This document shows, in pieces, positions 61,854 through 64,000 of a stretch of 64,000 bases of DNA. Origin of the DNA: Blastomyces gilchristii SLH14081 (lineage: Eukaryota; Ascomycota; Eurotiomycetes; Onygenales; Ajellomycetaceae); contig NW_003101681.1 in the NCBI RefSeq assembly GCF_000003855.2, positions 632,689-696,688 on the forward strand, written 5' to 3'. A program made the translations under genes and the position numbers. The first letter of the stretch is position 1. Every line of letters starts with the position of its first letter. The notes below the pieces were generated by a model, which had not been told where the DNA came from, ran no database searches, and saw only the letters and a list, made by a program, of their open reading frames with translations.

Positions 61854-62359
61854 TAGACTGACCGTGTGACCGTGTCTGAGACCAGGACCAGATTTTTTGA
61901 TAGTTTCATTACCAATTTGACTGATCCCATTACATGGTTTTAACATTAGATAGTAGTTTCATACTGTCTCAGTGAGACTTACTGTCTACTCTTGTCACAT
62001 TTTTCAAATGAGATCATGATTTTCACTTCTCAATTTAAATTATTTTTATTACTTTAAATGACTTTAAATCTTATTTAAGTATTATCAAAAAGTGTTACTT
62101 TTTAAAAAATTAAAAATAGTCTAAAAAAAACCTTAAAATGTTTAAAAATAGTAACTTTATGCCAAGAATGGAACTAAATGAGATTAAATGAGACCACTTT
62201 CTCATTTTTTTCAAGTCATGGTTTCATTTTAAGATCTGATATATAGTCACTTTACATGTTTTTTTGATGACCAGTCCCAGCAGGATTCACGCCAAGAAAT
62301 GTATGAGACCAGACCAAATGGGACTAAATGTGAAATTCATGGTCCCGGCGGCCAGTCTA
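61854..62359 (+). mobile_element. MITE-4, 506 bp
   Basis: Same length and orientation as MITE-1, ends TAGACTGACCG and CCAGTCTA. Flanks aggtcagg and gagtcagg agree at 6 of 8 positions, an aged TSD. It lies between the 5' LTR and gag of Gypsy-Z, and its right end keeps cgg and ccc triplets lost in the other copies. Confidence 0.85.
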
Positions 62360-62453
62360 GAGTCAGGTCGGTCTCAGCACAGGTGCATGAGACCATATCA
62401 GTCTGTTAGAGCTCAACTGATTCAAACCTGTAATCAGGTCAAGTGATTTGAAT

Positions 62454-62985
62454 TGTAATGTGACAGAATCAAAGCAGTGACTAGTCAGCAGCATCATATA
62501 GAGATAGTTGTTTGAGAAGCTGTATGAGTGAGCTTGACTATCTTGCTTGAATAGTGAGCTCATAGGCTACAGGGTTATTGTGAGGATATCACAGATGTGG
62601 TACTTAGTATACTAAGAAGATTGTATAAGGCATGCAGTAACTCTTGTATATATTTCAGTAGAAGAAAAACAAATCACTGCTTCTTTGATGAGGAGTCAGC
62701 ATCTAGCTATTCTATATAGACAATGAGTGAATACCCTTCTTTCATTTCCTGAGTGAGAATAGCCAGAGTGATACCTCAGCGGCGCCTCATTACCAAGGAA
62801 GAGTAATCTGCTGACCTTATATAGAAGCGGGGTTCTCATATCCATCAATCGGATCTTCCTATGATATATCCGAATGATGTCATAGAGTGGTTGGAAACCA
62901 GTTCGGACGGGATGGAATCATCCGCATGGAAGCGATGGGCCGTGTGGAACCGCAGCGGGGCCTTGGCGCTGCCGGGAGCGTGACA
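62454..62985 (-). repeat. Gypsy-Z 5' LTR
   Basis: 532 bp. The outer 240 bp or so (62745-62985) keep high GC with many CpG and CpC sites, while the inner half is AT-shifted. Confidence 0.92.
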
Positions 62986-62990
62986 AAGAG

Positions 62991-63506
62991 TATCTAAGTG
63001 TTCTTTCAGTGCTTTTGTATTTGATTCTGTAGATGTTGAAATTGTATGAGTTAGTTATTGAATCTCTTCATATTGATGTTATTGAGTTGCATGTATATCA
63101 GCTATTTATTATTATTATAGTTTCAACATTGCTCAGAGTCACTGTGACACTGTGTCTATACTCATGTTTGAGAGTTCTCTCATATTATTGTTAAACATGA
63201 TTATATCATTTATTAAATGTGTGATATCTGTGAAATTTGAAGAAGTGTAATTATATGAATATCTCATACATCTGAGTGTCAGAACTCTCAGATCTTTCAC
63301 TGATATTCTCTTTATAGAATCTTATTACAGAGTCAGAATAACTGATAAGCAGCTTCTATCTAAGAACTCAGTATTCATTTAACTGTTTCTCTATTTCTTA
63401 CACATTGTTATGTATTCAGATATCTCTTGATAGATAATTATTTCTAATAAGAAGATAATACATGAATAATTGTTTTCTAATAAGAAGATAATGAATATTT
63501 TTATAG
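62991..63506 (-). pseudogene. G4 leader
   Basis: Collinear with 9920-10430 of G1 and 45000-45510 of G2, directly after the Z target duplication. Non-coding leader and gag start; no frame. Confidence 0.8.
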
Positions 63507-63815
63507 TGTAAGAGATCTACACTGAATAGATCAGTATAATATTGATAGGTCTTATATAACAAAGATAAAAACATTAGAGAAGAAAAGAAAGAGAAAGTGT
63601 AAGAATCAGTGATTGAGATGGATATTTATACATGTATGTGATGGTATACACAGTGAAGCTTCAGGGCGGGAGAATATACGCGCGTTTGTAGCAGCTGAGA
63701 ATCAGTGATTGAGAATGGCCGAGAATCAGAGCATACACATTCAAGAATGAAGTGATTGAAATCTGTGAAGTGTAACAGAATAGTCTATATGATTTATCGG
63801 GCGCAGCCCGCCACA
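63507..63815 (-). repeat. G4 5' LTR
   Basis: 309 bp; plus strand ends CGCCACA before the aaaag TSD. It keeps the CGGGC-GCA-GCCCG hairpin. Confidence 0.92.
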
Positions 63816-63820
63816 AAAAG

Positions 63821-64000
63821 TTATTAAAAGAAAACAACAATATCTGAATAATTAACAGAGGATTTTTGAATATAATTCTCTTAAAAAACTCTATAATTGC
63901 AGGAGACTTCAATGCACATCATTTCTGATAAAATTCAGAATGCAGAAGAGCAGTAAGAGTAGATAAACTGATTAAATGCACTTTTGAGTATTCAATAGAT
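63821..64000 (+). pseudogene. LINE-B ORF2 endonuclease, continuation
   Basis: Resumes the endonuclease after G4: the GDFNAHHFWW catalytic-region block with W as TGA, then a basic stretch. It matches LINE-A at about 40960-40790 and runs off the window. Confidence 0.82.

Larger units (their letters stand above)
54681..62985 (-). mobile_element. Gypsy-Z (chromodomain-bearing), complete, 8.3 kb
   Basis: LTRs 54681-55212 and 62454-62985, both 532 bp. TSD aagag at 54676-54680 and 62986-62990 in G4; G2 near 44990 shows the empty site (gtgagagtatctaag). Minus-strand order: 5' LTR (right), leader with MITE-4, gag, protease, RT, RNase H, integrase, chromodomain, about 1.9 kb more, 3' LTR (left). It is unrelated to G in its LTRs. 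Confidence 0.93.
49824..63815 (-). mobile_element. Chromovirus G4, complete, carrying Gypsy-Z
   Basis: LTRs 49824-50132 and 63507-63815, both 309 bp. TSD aaaag at 49819-49823 and 63816-63820 in LINE-B; LINE-A near 40970 shows the empty site. Length without Gypsy-Z is 5682 bp, identical to G2. Confidence 0.93.
7831..64000 (+). mobile_element. Gypsy-X copy 2, host of the whole nested stack (runs past the window)
   Basis: A plus-strand Gypsy element split by later insertions. Its pieces are 7831-7861 and 21500-21730 (one 262-bp LTR split by Copia), 21731-21762, 22169-24197 and 45820-45976; the rest lies beyond 64000. The RT core starts before G2 (block at 23940-24197) and resumes exactly after it (45825-45976), with the 5-bp TSD gaagc at 24193-24197 and 45820-45824. 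The 3' LTR is not in the window, so the far end is unproven. The 5 bp before the LTR (tgttt) do not match the 5 bp after the left copy's LTR (tcata), so the two X copies flanking the gene are separate insertions. Confidence 0.75.
46474..64000 (+). mobile_element. LINE-B, 5'-truncated, carrying LINE-C and G4 (runs past the window)
   Basis: Same family as LINE-A, plus strand, beginning inside ORF1. Pieces: 46474-47748, 49193-49823 and 63816-64000. They read continuously as ORF1, the ORF1 end, the start of the ORF2 endonuclease (SDSDILVSDI near 49745), and after G4 the GDFNAHHFWW block near 63910. Not enough is present to see the RT or 3' end. Confidence 0.87.

Overview
The window looks like a filamentous ascomycete (Pezizomycotina) chromosome. 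It has one ordinary protein gene with short GT-AG introns (55 and 52 bp, each with a CTAAC branch motif), next to a long AT-rich tract of mutated retrotransposons of the fungal chromovirus, Copia and Tad/I-like LINE types. The order cannot be fixed from sequence alone; a bimodal-GC genome with a RIP-like history fits best.

Layout. 1-734 is the 3' end of a Gypsy element (family X) with its LTR at 472-734. 735-7830 is the only gene island: a three-exon gene for a giant scaffold nucleoporin (best call Nup188, 1864 aa) at 1471-7172. From 7831 to the window end I read essentially one Gypsy-X element whose body has been invaded again and again. Target-site duplications (TSDs), matching LTR pairs and same-family empty sites let the stack be unpicked: Copia (7862-21494), itself holding a tRNA-derived SINE (8100-8476), a hAT-like MITE (9077-9582), chromovirus G1 (9612-15262) and a 1.4-kb LINE derivative (15912-17721) that holds a second SINE (16659-17031); a second MITE (21763-22168); chromovirus G2 (24198-45819), holding a full-length LINE (28704-44628) that holds Gypsy-Y (28866-37170); a third MITE (from 45977), cut by a LINE (46474 to beyond 64000), which holds another 1.4-kb LINE derivative (47749-49180) and chromovirus G4 (49824-63815), which holds Gypsy-Z (54681-62985), which holds a fourth MITE (61854-62359). 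Removing inserts returns normal sizes: G1 5651, G2 5682, G4 5682, Copia about 5.2 kb, LINE about 7.6 kb.

Nearly all retroelement coding sequence is dead: conserved Trp codons read TGA and several RT catalytic Asp codons read Asn. Paired copies show that the transitions fall mostly at CpG and CpC, seldom at CpA, unlike classic Neurospora RIP. Short repeats (the 377-bp SINE, 124-bp and 178-bp LTRs) and the 5' end of the LINE keep GC-rich sequence.

The most interesting system is a SINE family with Pol III A and B boxes and a (TAA)n tail whose last 30 bp or so resembles the 3' end of the resident LINE, pointing to a SINE that borrows LINE machinery. No bacterial features, CRISPR arrays, rRNA or free-standing tRNA genes were seen.
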